A stretch of DNA of 64,000 nucleotides from CAVZXS01 sp963779325 (GCA_963779325.1 CAVZXS010000026.1:62001-126000), one strand, 5' to 3'. Positions 24,704-33,404 are shown, counted from the stretch's first letter. Numbers and translations are program-made. Notes: generated by a model from the sequence alone, not told the origin.

Positions 24704-26257
24704 TTACTCCCCTTTAGGGGCCGGGGGTAAGTTTATCCAATTCTTCTCGTCTTGTACTACGTGCTTCAATTCTATTTTTACTTTAAATTTATTTTTCAGG
24801 TGTCTTGCCATCGCATCGGCGGCATATACACTCCGATGCTGACCGCCGGTACATCCAAAACTGATCATCAGGCTTTCGAAGTCGCGGCGTATATACTCCT
24901 CTACCGAAATATCTACTATATCAAACACGCTGTTTAAAAACTCAGGCATTTTTGTTTGTTGCTCTAAAAATTCTTTTACTTCTTTATCTCTGCCGGTTTG
25001 TGTTTTCATGCTTTGTATACGGCCCGGATTTAAAATACCTCTGCAATCGAACATAAAACCGCCGCCGTTCTCCGTTTCATCAGCAGGTAATTCTTTTCTG
25101 TAAGAGAAGCTGCAAATTTTTACCACCAACGGTGTTTGCTCAGAAGCCTGCAGCGGCGTAAACTCTTCCAATACTTGTTCGCTGATGCAGATATCCAATA
25201 CTTTTCTGAATTCGGGTAAAGCAATACCGATACTTTGATTGTTGACAAACCATTTTAAATTTGTTAACGCCAATGGTATACTGGTGAGGAAATGCGCTTT
25301 GCGTTCAAACAAACCGCGAAAACCGTAAGCGCCCAATACCTGCAACAATCTTATTAATACATAACCGTTGTATTGGCTTCTGAAAATATTTTTATCTATT
25401 GATTGACCGATGATTTTTTCAAAAGCATTCATGTAATCCACCAATAAATTTTCCTTCCATTCATCCGGCAGGTTGGCCCTCGCTTGCCAAAGCAAACTGG
25501 CCACATCGTATTGCGGTGCCCCTTTCATACCGCCTTGGTAATCTATAAAATGAACCGCCTCGCTTTTATTGGCTTCCACGCCTGCAACAACCTCCCCCTC
25601 GAACTTCGTTCCTTCACTTCGCTTCGCTTGTGAACCTCCAAAGGAGGGGGTTACCATAATATTGCGGCTCTGAAAATCGCGGAACATAAAATATTTATAC
25701 TCTGTATGTGTCAGGTAATTACTCAACGCTTCAAAATCGTCAATCAGTTTTTGCTTATCATAAGGCCTGCGCAATGCATCCAGGAAATAATATTTGAAAT
25801 ACAATAAATCAGCCATGATGGCTTGCTTGCCGAATTCTTTATTGGTAAGACAACGATCATAGTCCAATCCTTCGTTACCTTTTATTTGCAACAACGCCAG
25901 TTCCTCCAGACTTTGTTTAAATAAATTATATATAGTGCCGGTATAACCTTCCGCTTCCAACCGGTTAATTAATGACACATCGCCGAAATCTTCCTGCAAG
26001 TAAAGCATCCTGTCTTCGCTGACTATAAAAATATCCGCGACCGGTAATTTTTTTAGTTTAAAATGCTGTGAGAAATAAATAAAACTTTCATTCTCTTTTA
26101 TATTGGCGCCGTATGTCCCAATCACCGTTTCGCCATTTCCGTGTATACGAAAATACCTGCGTTCGCTGCCGCTCTGCGGCAGTACATCAACAGAAGCCGC
26201 ATCGGAGCCCTTCCAACTTTTATATAACTGCTGTATAGAATTTAAAATCTGCTGCAT
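24704..26257 (-). CDS. AmgK-like aminoglycoside-phosphotransferase-fold kinase fused to a RapZ C-terminal domain
   Basis: A 517-residue fusion. Residues 1-350 are an APH-fold sugar kinase: SGSERRYFRI for the nucleotide loop, YFMFRDFQSRNIMV as the catalytic loop (Asp), and FIDYQGGMKG as the Mg-binding DxG-like segment. AmgK phosphorylates the anomeric hydroxyl of MurNAc/GlcNAc. Residues 370-510 match the C-terminal half of RapZ: FMFDCRGILNPGR, GRDKEVKEFL and ISFGCTGGQHRSVYAADAMA. That half in E. coli RapZ binds glucosamine-6-phosphate. Two palindromic elements lie inside: one adds about 30 residues between the catalytic loop and the Mg site (25588-25652), and another supplies the last residues and stop codon (LPPAPKGE). 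It is upstream of the MurU-like gene. Confidence 0.87.
   Translation of the reverse strand: MQQILNSIQQLYKSWKGSDAASVDVLPQSGSERRYFRIHGNGETVIGTYGANIKENESFIYFSQHFKLKKLPVADIFIVSEDRMLYLQEDFGDVSLINRLEAEGYTGTIYNLFKQSLEELALLQIKGNEGLDYDRCLTNKEFGKQAIMADLLYFKYYFLDALRRPYDKQKLIDDFEALSNYLTHTEYKYFMFRDFQSRNIMVTPSFGGSQAKRSEGTKFEGEVVAGVEANKSEAVHFIDYQGGMKGAPQYDVASLLWQARANLPDEWKENLLVDYMNAFEKIIGQSIDKNIFRSQYNGYVLIRLLQVLGAYGFRGLFERKAHFLTSIPLALTNLKWFVNNQSIGIALPEFRKVLDICISEQVLEEFTPLQASEQTPLVVKICSFSYRKELPADETENGGGFMFDCRGILNPGRIQSMKTQTGRDKEVKEFLEQQTKMPEFLNSVFDIVDISVEEYIRRDFESLMISFGCTGGQHRSVYAADAMARHLKNKFKVKIELKHVVQDEKNWINLPPAPKGE
24706..24729. repeat. Palindromic element forming the end of the kinase-RapZ gene
   Basis: CTCCCCTTTAGGGGCCGGGGG carries CCCCTTTAGGGG, 4-bp arms nested in CCCCC/GGGGG. 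The minus-strand stop codon TAA of the kinase gene lies at its left edge. Confidence 0.65.
25588..25652. repeat. Palindromic element translated inside the kinase domain
   Basis: AACCTCCCCCTC near the left end and CCTCCAAAGGAGGGGGTT at the right end form inverted ends. It is read in frame as TPSFGGSQAKRSEGTKFEGE inside an otherwise conserved active-site stretch of the APH domain. Confidence 0.65.
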
Positions 26258-26294
26258 TTCGCAAATGTAATGAAACCGGTTTTGTCGGGGTAAG

Positions 26295-26408
26295 GAATAA
26301 ATTTACCCCTATCCCCTAAAGGGGAATATCAAACTTTAAAACTTTGACTCTCCGCCATTACTGACCTACGGCTTCTACGAAATGCATCCTGCGACAATTT
26401 GAATTGTT
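26295..26408. repeat. MITE-like palindromic element, copy 2 (degenerate)
   Basis: CCCCTATCCCCTAAAGGGGA, then AATATCAAACTTTAAAACT, then a diverged centre, then ATGCATCCTGCGACAATTTG. This follows copy 3 at 50522 block by block in the same orientation. It lies between the divergent kinase and icmF genes. The left end is eroded. Confidence 0.6.
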
Positions 26409-26466
26409 CCTTTCTCGCTCAGTTTAAGTTTCTTATCTTCGCTAACCGGTGTTAGTATAAAAATAT

Positions 26467-29400
26467 ATGAGCAATTCTCCAGTCAATAAACCCCATAGCC
26501 ATCGGGTCCGCATTGTTACCGCCGCCAGTTTGTTCGACGGGCATGATGCCGCGATAAATATTATGCGCCGCATTATGCAAAGCAAGGGCGCCGAAATTAT
26601 TCACTTGGGTCATAACAGAAGTGTAAAGGAAATAGTGGAAGCCGCTATTGAAGAAGATGCACATGGCATCGCTATTACCAGTTACCAGGGCGGGCATGTA
26701 GAGTTTTTTAAATACATGAAAGATTTGCTGGTTGAAAACGGTTGCGAACATATAAAAATATTTGGCGGCGGCGGCGGTACCATTTTACCTGCCGAGATTG
26801 AAGAGTTACATAAATATGGTATCACAAAAATTTACAGTCCTGATGACGGCAGACATATGGGGCTGGAAGGAATGATTGAAGATGTGATAAAACAATGCAG
26901 CCCCCTCCCGTCCTCCCCCGGTGGGGGAGGTGATTGGTTAGACTCCGACTATTGGCAAGCAGTTAATAAGTGGAATGGTCAATTACCGCTTGGAGAAAAA
27001 AAAGATATCAGGAAAATTGCCAGAGCAATAACAAAAGCAGAAAACGGAATTAGAAATGAGTGGTTTGACGGGTCATCCATAACGGTCAATCATTTTAAGG
27101 CAGACCCGCTAATATATTCCAAATTAAAAGAATTTGCACTCACACATCGCAAGGAACCTACTATGGCCGAATCTGTCTTGTGGGAAAAATTAAGAAGTAA
27201 AAAGGAAGGATACAAGTTTAGAAGGCAGCATATAATCGGGCAGTTTATTGCAGATTTTGTTTGCTTAAAAAATGGATTAATTATTGAAGTAGACGGAAAT
27301 TATCACCAGCTTCCTGAAATAAAGATTAGCGATGATGAAAGAACAAAAATGTTAAATGAATTAGGGTTTAAAGTATTGCGATTTACAAATGATGAAGTAC
27401 TTTATAAGTTGGATGATGCTCTTACAAAAATACATACTGTATTATCAACACTTCCGATAAAAGAATTGAATGAAGAAAAAAAGACTCTTCGGAAAGCCTC
27501 CCCCACCGGGGGAGGTTTGGAGGGGGCAGTTCTCGGCATCACCGGTACCGGTGGCGCCGGTAAAAGTTCTGTTACCGATGAAATCGTTCGTCGTTTCTTA
27601 CACAATTTTACAGACAAGACCATTGCCGTTATTTCAGTTGACCCCAGTAAGAAAAAAACGGGCGGCGCTTTATTGGGCGACAGGATAAGAATGAATTCCA
27701 TTTCGCATCCCCGTGCTTACATGCGCAGCCTTGCTACAAGAGATGATAATACCGCACTCAGCGGACATGTACAGGAAGCCATAGACATTTGCAAAGCGAC
27801 AGCATTTGATTTTATTATTTTGGAAAGTGCCGGTGTGGGACAAAGTGATGCATCCATATTAGATCATTGTGATGTGAGTATGTATGTAATGACGCCCGAG
27901 TACGGCGCCGCATCGCAATTAGAAAAAATAAATATGCTGGACTATGCCGATGTAATCTGTATAAATAAATTTGATAAAGCCGGTGCGTTGGATTCCCTGG
28001 CTGATGTGCGTAAACAATACAAACGCAACCACGGTTTATGGCAGGCCAAAGATGAAGAATTGCCGATTATAGGAACCATGGCGAGCAAGTTTAATGATGA
28101 CGGTGTCAATCATTTATTTGAAAAAATACTGCAGGCCATAGAAAAGAAAACTAACATAACCTTTGGTAATTATAGCTTTGGCGCTACGGCAAAAGTTTCT
28201 CAGGCTATTATTCCCTCATCAAGAGTTCGTTACTTAAGTGAAATAACTACGACAATTCGTGAATATGATAAATTGGTAGAAGAACAAGCAGCAATAGCAA
28301 CTAAATTATATCAACTACATGGTGCCTTACGAATAATTAATGAATCTTCAAAAATCCCCTCCTCAGGAGGGGATTTAGGGGAGGCTCTCCAACAACAAAT
28401 TAATTTTTACACAGATCAGCTTACACCTGTTTCTAAAAAATTAATTACCAACTGGGGCGAAAAATTAAAAGCGTACGGTAAAGATTATTTTGAATACAAT
28501 GTACGTGACAAAGTAATAAGGCAGGAAATGTATACCACCAGCCTTAGCGGCACACGTATCAATAAAGTGATTTTACCAAAATATAAAGACTGGGGTGATT
28601 TATTAAAATGGCAGGCGCAGGAAAATGTACCGGGTCATTTTCCTTTTACAGGTGGCGTTTTTCCGTTGAAACGCGAAGGCGAAGATCCTACGCGAATGTT
28701 TGCCGGCGAAGGCGGACCGGAAAGAACAAATAAAAGATTTCACTATGTATCGCAGGGACAACCCGCAAAAAGATTATCAACCGCTTTTGACAGCGTAACA
28801 CTTTATGGCGAAGACCCGGCTCCGAGACCTGATATTTACGGTAAGGTGGGCAACAGCGGTGTGAGTATTGCTACGGTAGATGATATAAAAAAATTATACA
28901 GCGGTTTTGATTTATGCGACCCGAAAACTTCGGTGAGCATGACCATTAACGGTCCCGCACCTATGATACTGGCATTTTTTATGAATGCGGCCATTGATCA
29001 ACAGTGTGAGAAATGGATTGAAGTGAATGGTCAATGGTCAATGGTAAAGGAGGCCTTCAAAAAAAAATATGCTCATCTTTCTCCGCCTGCTTATAATAAT
29101 ACATCATCTCCGGGTATACTTCCCGAAGGAAACACGGGGCTTGGATTGAAATTATTAGGCTTAAGCGGCGATGAAGTTTTACCTAAAGAAGTTTACGAGC
29201 AATGTAAAGAAACTGCTTTGCAACAAGTGAGAGGAACCGTACAGGCTGATATATTAAAAGAAGACCAGGCGCAAAACACCTGTATTTTTTCTACTGAATT
29301 CGCATTGAAATTGATGGGTGATGTACAGGAATATTTTATCAATAAAAAAATAAGAAATTTTTACAGCGTAAGCATCAGCGGTTATCATATAGCCGAAGCC

Positions 29401-30330
29401 GGCGCCAATCCCATTACTCAATTGGCGTTTACATTGTCCAATGGATTTACATACCTTGAATATTACTTAAGCCGCGGAATGAATATTGATGACTTCGCTC
29501 CAAATCTTTCGTTCTTCTTCAGCAACGGTATGGACCCTGAGTACAGCGTAATAGGCCGTGTAGCAAGAAGAATTTGGGCCAAGAGCATGAAATATAAATA
29601 CAAGGCCAACAAACGCAGCCAGATGTTGAAGTATCATATTCAAACCAGCGGCCGAAGCTTGCATGCGCAGGAAATAGACTTTAACGATATACGAACAACT
29701 TTGCAGGCTTTGTATGCCATCTATGATAATTGCAATTCGCTGCATACAAATGCTTATGATGAAGCCATAACAACGCCCACGGAAGAAAGTGTACGAAGAG
29801 CAATGGCCATACAATTAATTATTAATAGAGAATTGGGAACGGCCAATAATGAAAACCCCAACCAAGGAAGTTTTTTAATAGAAGAGTTGACAGAACTGGT
29901 AGAAGAAGCGGTGCTTACTGAATTTGACAGGATAACGGAACGCGGCGGCGTATTGGGCGCCATGGAAAGAATGTATCAGCGAAATAAAATACAGGAAGAG
30001 AGTTTACACTACGAACACCTGAAACATACCGGCGAGTTACCCATAGTAGGTGTAAATACATTTTTAAATAAACAGGGCTCGCCTACTATTTTACCTACAG
30101 AAGTAATACGCAGCACAACGGAAGAAAAAGAATTGCAGATAGAAAATTTAAAATCATTTCACAAAAGAAATGAAGCGATGGCTGCTGAAAAAATAAATCA
30201 GTTGAAATCAGTTGCGATAAGTAACGGCAATCTTTTTGAAGAATTGATGGAAACAGTGAAGTATTGCAGTCTTGGCCAAATTACCAATGCATTGTATGAA
30301 GTAGGCGGGCAGTACCGGAGAAATATGTAG
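26467..30330 (+). CDS. icmF: Fused isobutyryl-CoA mutase (IcmF) with an inserted DUF559 domain
   Basis: A 1287-residue protein; IcmF is usually about 1090-1130. Order: B12-binding domain (about 15-140, cobalt-ligand motif in FDGHDAAINIMRR); a linker; DUF559 nuclease-like domain (about 200-330: EPTMAESVLWEKLRSKK, FRRQHIIGQFIADF, IIEVDGNYH); MeaB-type G-protein chaperone (about 355-590: Walker A GTGGAGKSS, then SVDPSKKKTGG, ICINKFDK); and the acyl-CoA mutase barrel (about 690-1287). IcmF rearranges isobutyryl- and butyryl-CoA with adenosylcobalamin, and the G domain guards the cofactor. The DUF559 part sits exactly between cofactor and G domains, in frame, with no stop. Three GC-rich palindromes (26900, 27497, 28352) are also translated. 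Activity after insertion is unknown, but the open frame over 3.8 kb suggests it is made. Confidence 0.93.
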   Translation: MSNSPVNKPHSHRVRIVTAASLFDGHDAAINIMRRIMQSKGAEIIHLGHNRSVKEIVEAAIEEDAHGIAITSYQGGHVEFFKYMKDLLVENGCEHIKIFGGGGGTILPAEIEELHKYGITKIYSPDDGRHMGLEGMIEDVIKQCSPLPSSPGGGGDWLDSDYWQAVNKWNGQLPLGEKKDIRKIARAITKAENGIRNEWFDGSSITVNHFKADPLIYSKLKEFALTHRKEPTMAESVLWEKLRSKKEGYKFRRQHIIGQFIADFVCLKNGLIIEVDGNYHQLPEIKISDDERTKMLNELGFKVLRFTNDEVLYKLDDALTKIHTVLSTLPIKELNEEKKTLRKASPTGGGLEGAVLGITGTGGAGKSSVTDEIVRRFLHNFTDKTIAVISVDPSKKKTGGALLGDRIRMNSISHPRAYMRSLATRDDNTALSGHVQEAIDICKATAFDFIILESAGVGQSDASILDHCDVSMYVMTPEYGAASQLEKINMLDYADVICINKFDKAGALDSLADVRKQYKRNHGLWQAKDEELPIIGTMASKFNDDGVNHLFEKILQAIEKKTNITFGNYSFGATAKVSQAIIPSSRVRYLSEITTTIREYDKLVEEQAAIATKLYQLHGALRIINESSKIPSSGGDLGEALQQQINFYTDQLTPVSKKLITNWGEKLKAYGKDYFEYNVRDKVIRQEMYTTSLSGTRINKVILPKYKDWGDLLKWQAQENVPGHFPFTGGVFPLKREGEDPTRMFAGEGGPERTNKRFHYVSQGQPAKRLSTAFDSVTLYGEDPAPRPDIYGKVGNSGVSIATVDDIKKLYSGFDLCDPKTSVSMTINGPAPMILAFFMNAAIDQQCEKWIEVNGQWSMVKEAFKKKYAHLSPPAYNNTSSPGILPEGNTGLGLKLLGLSGDEVLPKEVYEQCKETALQQVRGTVQADILKEDQAQNTCIFSTEFALKLMGDVQEYFINKKIRNFYSVSISGYHIAEAGANPITQLAFTLSNGFTYLEYYLSRGMNIDDFAPNLSFFFSNGMDPEYSVIGRVARRIWAKSMKYKYKANKRSQMLKYHIQTSGRSLHAQEIDFNDIRTTLQALYAIYDNCNSLHTNAYDEAITTPTEESVRRAMAIQLIINRELGTANNENPNQGSFLIEELTELVEEAVLTEFDRITERGGVLGAMERMYQRNKIQEESLHYEHLKHTGELPIVGVNTFLNKQGSPTILPTEVIRSTTEEKELQIENLKSFHKRNEAMAAEKINQLKSVAISNGNLFEELMETVKYCSLGQITNALYEVGGQYRRNM
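26900..26930. repeat. Palindromic element in icmF, left of DUF559
   Basis: GCCCCCTCC, then CCTCCCCC GGT GGGGGAGG (8-bp arms). It is the inverted counterpart of 27497-27527, with 28 of 31 positions matching. It is translated as PLPSSPGGGGD. Confidence 0.8.
27060..27480 (+). other. DUF559 (Vsr-like PD-(D/E)xK) segment inside icmF
   Basis: Residues about 200-335 of the icmF product. The core reads FIADF (Asp) then IIEVDG (Glu-x-Asp), the metal-binding pattern of the DUF559 nuclease fold. In Bacteroidota DUF559 occurs as small stand-alone proteins and as in-frame inserts beside palindromes; that is how I read this one. The bracketing palindromes are listed separately. Confidence 0.8.
27497..27527. 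repeat. Palindromic element in icmF, right of DUF559
   Basis: CCTCCCCC ACC GGGGGAGG, then TTT GGAGGGGGC. The reverse complement of 26900-26930 except three bases. It is translated as ASPTGGGLEGA just before the Walker A strand. Confidence 0.8.
28352..28386. repeat. Perfect palindrome translated in the icmF G-domain/mutase region
   Basis: AAATCCCCTCCT C AGGAGGGGATTT: 12-bp arms around one base (28352-28376), followed by AGGGGAGG. It is read in frame as KIPSSGGDLGEA. Confidence 0.8.
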
Positions 30331-30440
30331 AGCTTATAAGTAATTGCCGGTAAGGCGGGAAGTATTTATATTTTACAATTGATTTTATTTTTTACAGCCG
30401 TAAATATGGCTGTGGCAAAAGAAGATGCAAGCGAAAAGAA

Positions 30441-32390
30441 TTAATCTCCCAATCTTCTGTACAGCTTCCAAATCATTTTTACATCATTGGCAGGTTCATA
30501 ATCGCGGGCATACCAGTAATCCACCATTTGCAGACTTTCAGCAGGTAATTGCTGCGACGCGGATAAAGGAACGCCGTTACATCCTATTATCCCTTTTTTT
30601 ATTGGGGGTAAATGTTTGCCATTTACGGTATATCCAATCCATGTTTTTCGGGCAAACAAAATACCGAAGCAGTTTGCAAAAAAGGCAAAAGGCTTTTTTA
30701 CACCGATAAAATGTACGGGGAAACTGAGAAGAAAAATTAAAGAAGAAGTGAAATCAATCAACCGCTTCAGCCGCCTGTTATAAGGATCCGCCAACCGAAG
30801 GTTTTTTTCAGTGGTAAGTGTAACGCCGGAAGTATTCCCCGAATCACTTCCCACAATACTCTGACTGCCCTGTGTGTGAAATTTTATTTTAATATTTCGA
30901 GGCAATTTTTGAACAGTATCAATAATATCTTTAAAAGATAATACGCCGCGGCAAAAAATTACTTCTCGAAAAGGAATTGCTGTTGAAAGAAGATGTAAGT
31001 TTTTCCAAAACCCGATACCGTTTTTATCATTTTCATTAACGGCTACTCGGCCCAATACCTTTTCATGTAAACCCGTATTGGCCATTAATTGTACCAAATC
31101 ATGGTATTCAGTAGAGGAGCCTGCAATTAATGTTTGCGGCGGATTCTCTTTTTCATCCTTATCAACCAATACTTCCGTTCGCACCAATATCCATCGCAAA
31201 AATATTAAAAGAAAAAAAGCGAACAACGCACCAAATAAAATAATACCGCGGCTGAAACGATACTCCTCCGGTAATAAAGAATAACCGGCCAGCAATACAA
31301 GTGTCGCAATAACGGTAGAACGAACCAGTTCTGATCTCCGGTACCACTTGTCGTATAAGCCCGCATAATAAGCTGCTATTAAAAAAACTAAAGTAAAAAT
31401 CGGTAAGGCAGTCCACAATAACCTTTCGGAGTAGGTCACATCAGGTTTTACATAATTACTCCATATATATTTTACAATATTAAATGACAGTAGTATTAAT
31501 GCTGCATCCATTAATGGCAAACCTATTTTACGAATAAACTTACCAAATGCCGACATAGCCGCCCTGATCCAAATGGCTGTGTGAATGAGGAAATTAAAAA
31601 CACCGGCTTTACTGCCGCTGTAATGTTTTTTTACAAAAATGCTCATGGCGCTGTAAAACATCCGCACATAATTTAAGCTGCCCTTTCTTGTGCTTTCGCC
31701 CTTGAAATGAATGATGCTGCTTTCGCTGAAGTAAATATTTTTATACCCGGCTTTTTGAATACGGTAACTCAGGTCCACATCTTCGCCGTACATAAAAAAG
31801 CTTTCATCAAAACCGCCCGTTTTATCAAGCACTTCTTTTCGTATCATCATAAAAGCGCCTGCCAGTACATCCACTTCGTTATTCTGCATTTCATTCAAAT
31901 GACCCAAATGATATTTTGCAAAAAGTTTGGAATGAGGAAACAGTCTTGCCAGGCCAAATAATTTAAATAAAGAAGTAGCCGGTGAGGGAAAAGCTCTTTT
32001 TGATTCTTTTAAAAACTTACCGCCGCCGTCCAGCATACGTATACCCAGCGCACCCACAGCCTCGTTATTTTTCAGGTAACTGATACATTTTTCAAAACAT
32101 TCTTCGGGTACAATGGTATCGGGGTTTAATAATAAAATATATTCCCCTTTTGACATGGAGATGCCGAGGTTACAGGCTTTACCAAAACCCATGTTCTCTT
32201 TATTGACAATAAATTTTACCTGTGGAAACAGGGGTTGCAGCATTTCAATACTTCCGTCGGATGAATTATTATCAACCACGAAAACCTCCGCAGGCTTTGC
32301 CATACATGCAACAGCCTGCTGTACCGAATGCAGGCACTGCTCCAGGAAATATTTTACATTATAGTTTACTATTACAATTGAAAGCTGCAA
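30441..32390 (-). CDS. Glycosyltransferase family 2 fused to a membrane and transferase-like region
   Basis: A 649-residue membrane protein. Residues 1-240 are a GT2 domain like rhamnosyltransferases: LSIVIVNYNVKYFLEQCL, VFVVDNNSSDGSIEML, LLLNPDTIVPEECF and FFMYGEDVDLSYR (DxD-like and ED motifs). Membrane helices lie at about 255-275, 290-305, 325-345, 355-370 and 380-395. The C-terminal 230 residues hold a Rossmann-like part (NPPQTLIAGSS) and then RRLKRLIDFTSSLIFLLSFP, which resembles the start of a polyprenyl-phosphate sugar transferase, but the usual catalytic D/E motif is not obvious and the domain looks degenerate. Likely in surface polysaccharide assembly at the inner membrane. Divergent from the monophosphatase gene. 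Confidence 0.83.
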   Translation of the reverse strand: MQLSIVIVNYNVKYFLEQCLHSVQQAVACMAKPAEVFVVDNNSSDGSIEMLQPLFPQVKFIVNKENMGFGKACNLGISMSKGEYILLLNPDTIVPEECFEKCISYLKNNEAVGALGIRMLDGGGKFLKESKRAFPSPATSLFKLFGLARLFPHSKLFAKYHLGHLNEMQNNEVDVLAGAFMMIRKEVLDKTGGFDESFFMYGEDVDLSYRIQKAGYKNIYFSESSIIHFKGESTRKGSLNYVRMFYSAMSIFVKKHYSGSKAGVFNFLIHTAIWIRAAMSAFGKFIRKIGLPLMDAALILLSFNIVKYIWSNYVKPDVTYSERLLWTALPIFTLVFLIAAYYAGLYDKWYRRSELVRSTVIATLVLLAGYSLLPEEYRFSRGIILFGALFAFFLLIFLRWILVRTEVLVDKDEKENPPQTLIAGSSTEYHDLVQLMANTGLHEKVLGRVAVNENDKNGIGFWKNLHLLSTAIPFREVIFCRGVLSFKDIIDTVQKLPRNIKIKFHTQGSQSIVGSDSGNTSGVTLTTEKNLRLADPYNRRLKRLIDFTSSLIFLLSFPVHFIGVKKPFAFFANCFGILFARKTWIGYTVNGKHLPPIKKGIIGCNGVPLSASQQLPAESLQMVDYWYARDYEPANDVKMIWKLYRRLGD

Positions 32391-32478
32391 ATCAGTACAG
32401 GTATAATCTACGAAGTACGAAGTTTTTAAGTTGTTCGCAAAATTTCAGATTTCATTTCTCTCCTTTAGGCTATGGAAG

Positions 32479-32486
32479 TATCTTTG
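32479..32486 (+). promoter_or_regulatory. -7 box of the monophosphatase gene
   Basis: TATCTTTG matches TAnnTTTG and ends 4 bases before the ATG at 32490. The transcript would be nearly leaderless, which supports 32490 over an upstream ATG at 32472. Confidence 0.45.
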
Positions 32487-32489
32487 CCC

Positions 32490-33266
32490 ATGCTGAAAAA
32501 TACACTGATACAGGCCGCACATGCAGGAGCAACTGAAATACTGCGTTTTTTTAATAAAAGTTTTACGGTTACAAACAAGGAAGGTATCAATAACCCGGTT
32601 ACCGAAGCCGATCATGCATCGGAAAAAGCAATTATTGGTGTTATTAAGGAAGCTTTCCCCGATCATTTCATTTTAAGTGAAGAAGCCGGAGAAATAATTC
32701 AAGATTCGAAATACAAATGGATTATTGATCCCATTGACGGCACCATTAATTTTGCACACGGTATTCCGTTGAATTGTATATCAATCGGTATAGAACATGA
32801 AGGAGAAATGATAATGGCATGTATTTATAATCCGCATTTAAAAGAATTATTTTTTGCAGAGAAAGGAAAAGGCGCTTTCCTGAATGAAAATAAAATTTCG
32901 GTAAGCGATCAGCCAAATCTTATTGATGCCTGTTTGGTTACCGGTTTTCCGTATACTTATTTAGATATGGAAAACGGACCGCTGCAAATATTTGAAAAAT
33001 TGATTCGCAAAGGAATCCCGGTGCGTCGTTTGGGTTCGGCTGCAATAGATTTGGCTTGGGTAGCCTGCGGCCGCTTTGATGGTTTTTATGAACATAAATT
33101 GGAAGCATGGGATAGCGCGGCCGGTTATTTATTGGTAGAAGAAGCCGGTGGAAAAGTAACGGATTTTACAGGAAGCAAGTTTTCTCCGTATCAACATCGC
33201 ATTCTTGCCACCAACGGGAAAATTCACGATGAATTATTGAAAGTAGTTAAAGGAGGAGAAGTATAA
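32490..33266 (+). CDS. Inositol monophosphatase family protein
   Basis: A 258-residue protein of the IMPase/CysQ/SuhB family. NNPVTEADHASEKAI, FILSEEAGE (metal Glu), KWIIDPIDGTINFAHG (motif DPxDGTxN) and the second metal motif EAWDSAAGYLLVEEAGG are all present. It removes phosphate from inositol phosphate or a related small molecule with Mg ions. Start chosen at the ATG 32490, just after a -7 box. The next gene, thiL, is 138 bases downstream on the same strand. Confidence 0.94.
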   Translation: MLKNTLIQAAHAGATEILRFFNKSFTVTNKEGINNPVTEADHASEKAIIGVIKEAFPDHFILSEEAGEIIQDSKYKWIIDPIDGTINFAHGIPLNCISIGIEHEGEMIMACIYNPHLKELFFAEKGKGAFLNENKISVSDQPNLIDACLVTGFPYTYLDMENGPLQIFEKLIRKGIPVRRLGSAAIDLAWVACGRFDGFYEHKLEAWDSAAGYLLVEEAGGKVTDFTGSKFSPYQHRILATNGKIHDELLKVVKGGEV

Positions 33267-33404
33267 TACCGAATCGCCTTTAAAATAGTTTAATTGGGTT
33301 TTCGTTTCGGTTCCCGGTATTATGCCCGATTCTTTTAGCTTAAACTAAAAATATATTTGGCATAATTCGCTTACTTCGCACTTCGTATTTTAATAAATAA
33401 ACTA

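Noticed and set aside
33267..33404. Possible TPP riboswitch upstream of thiL
   Set aside because: The 138-bp gap has only a weak TAATACCG/CGGTATTA inverted repeat and none of the conserved TPP-riboswitch elements such as CUGAGA.
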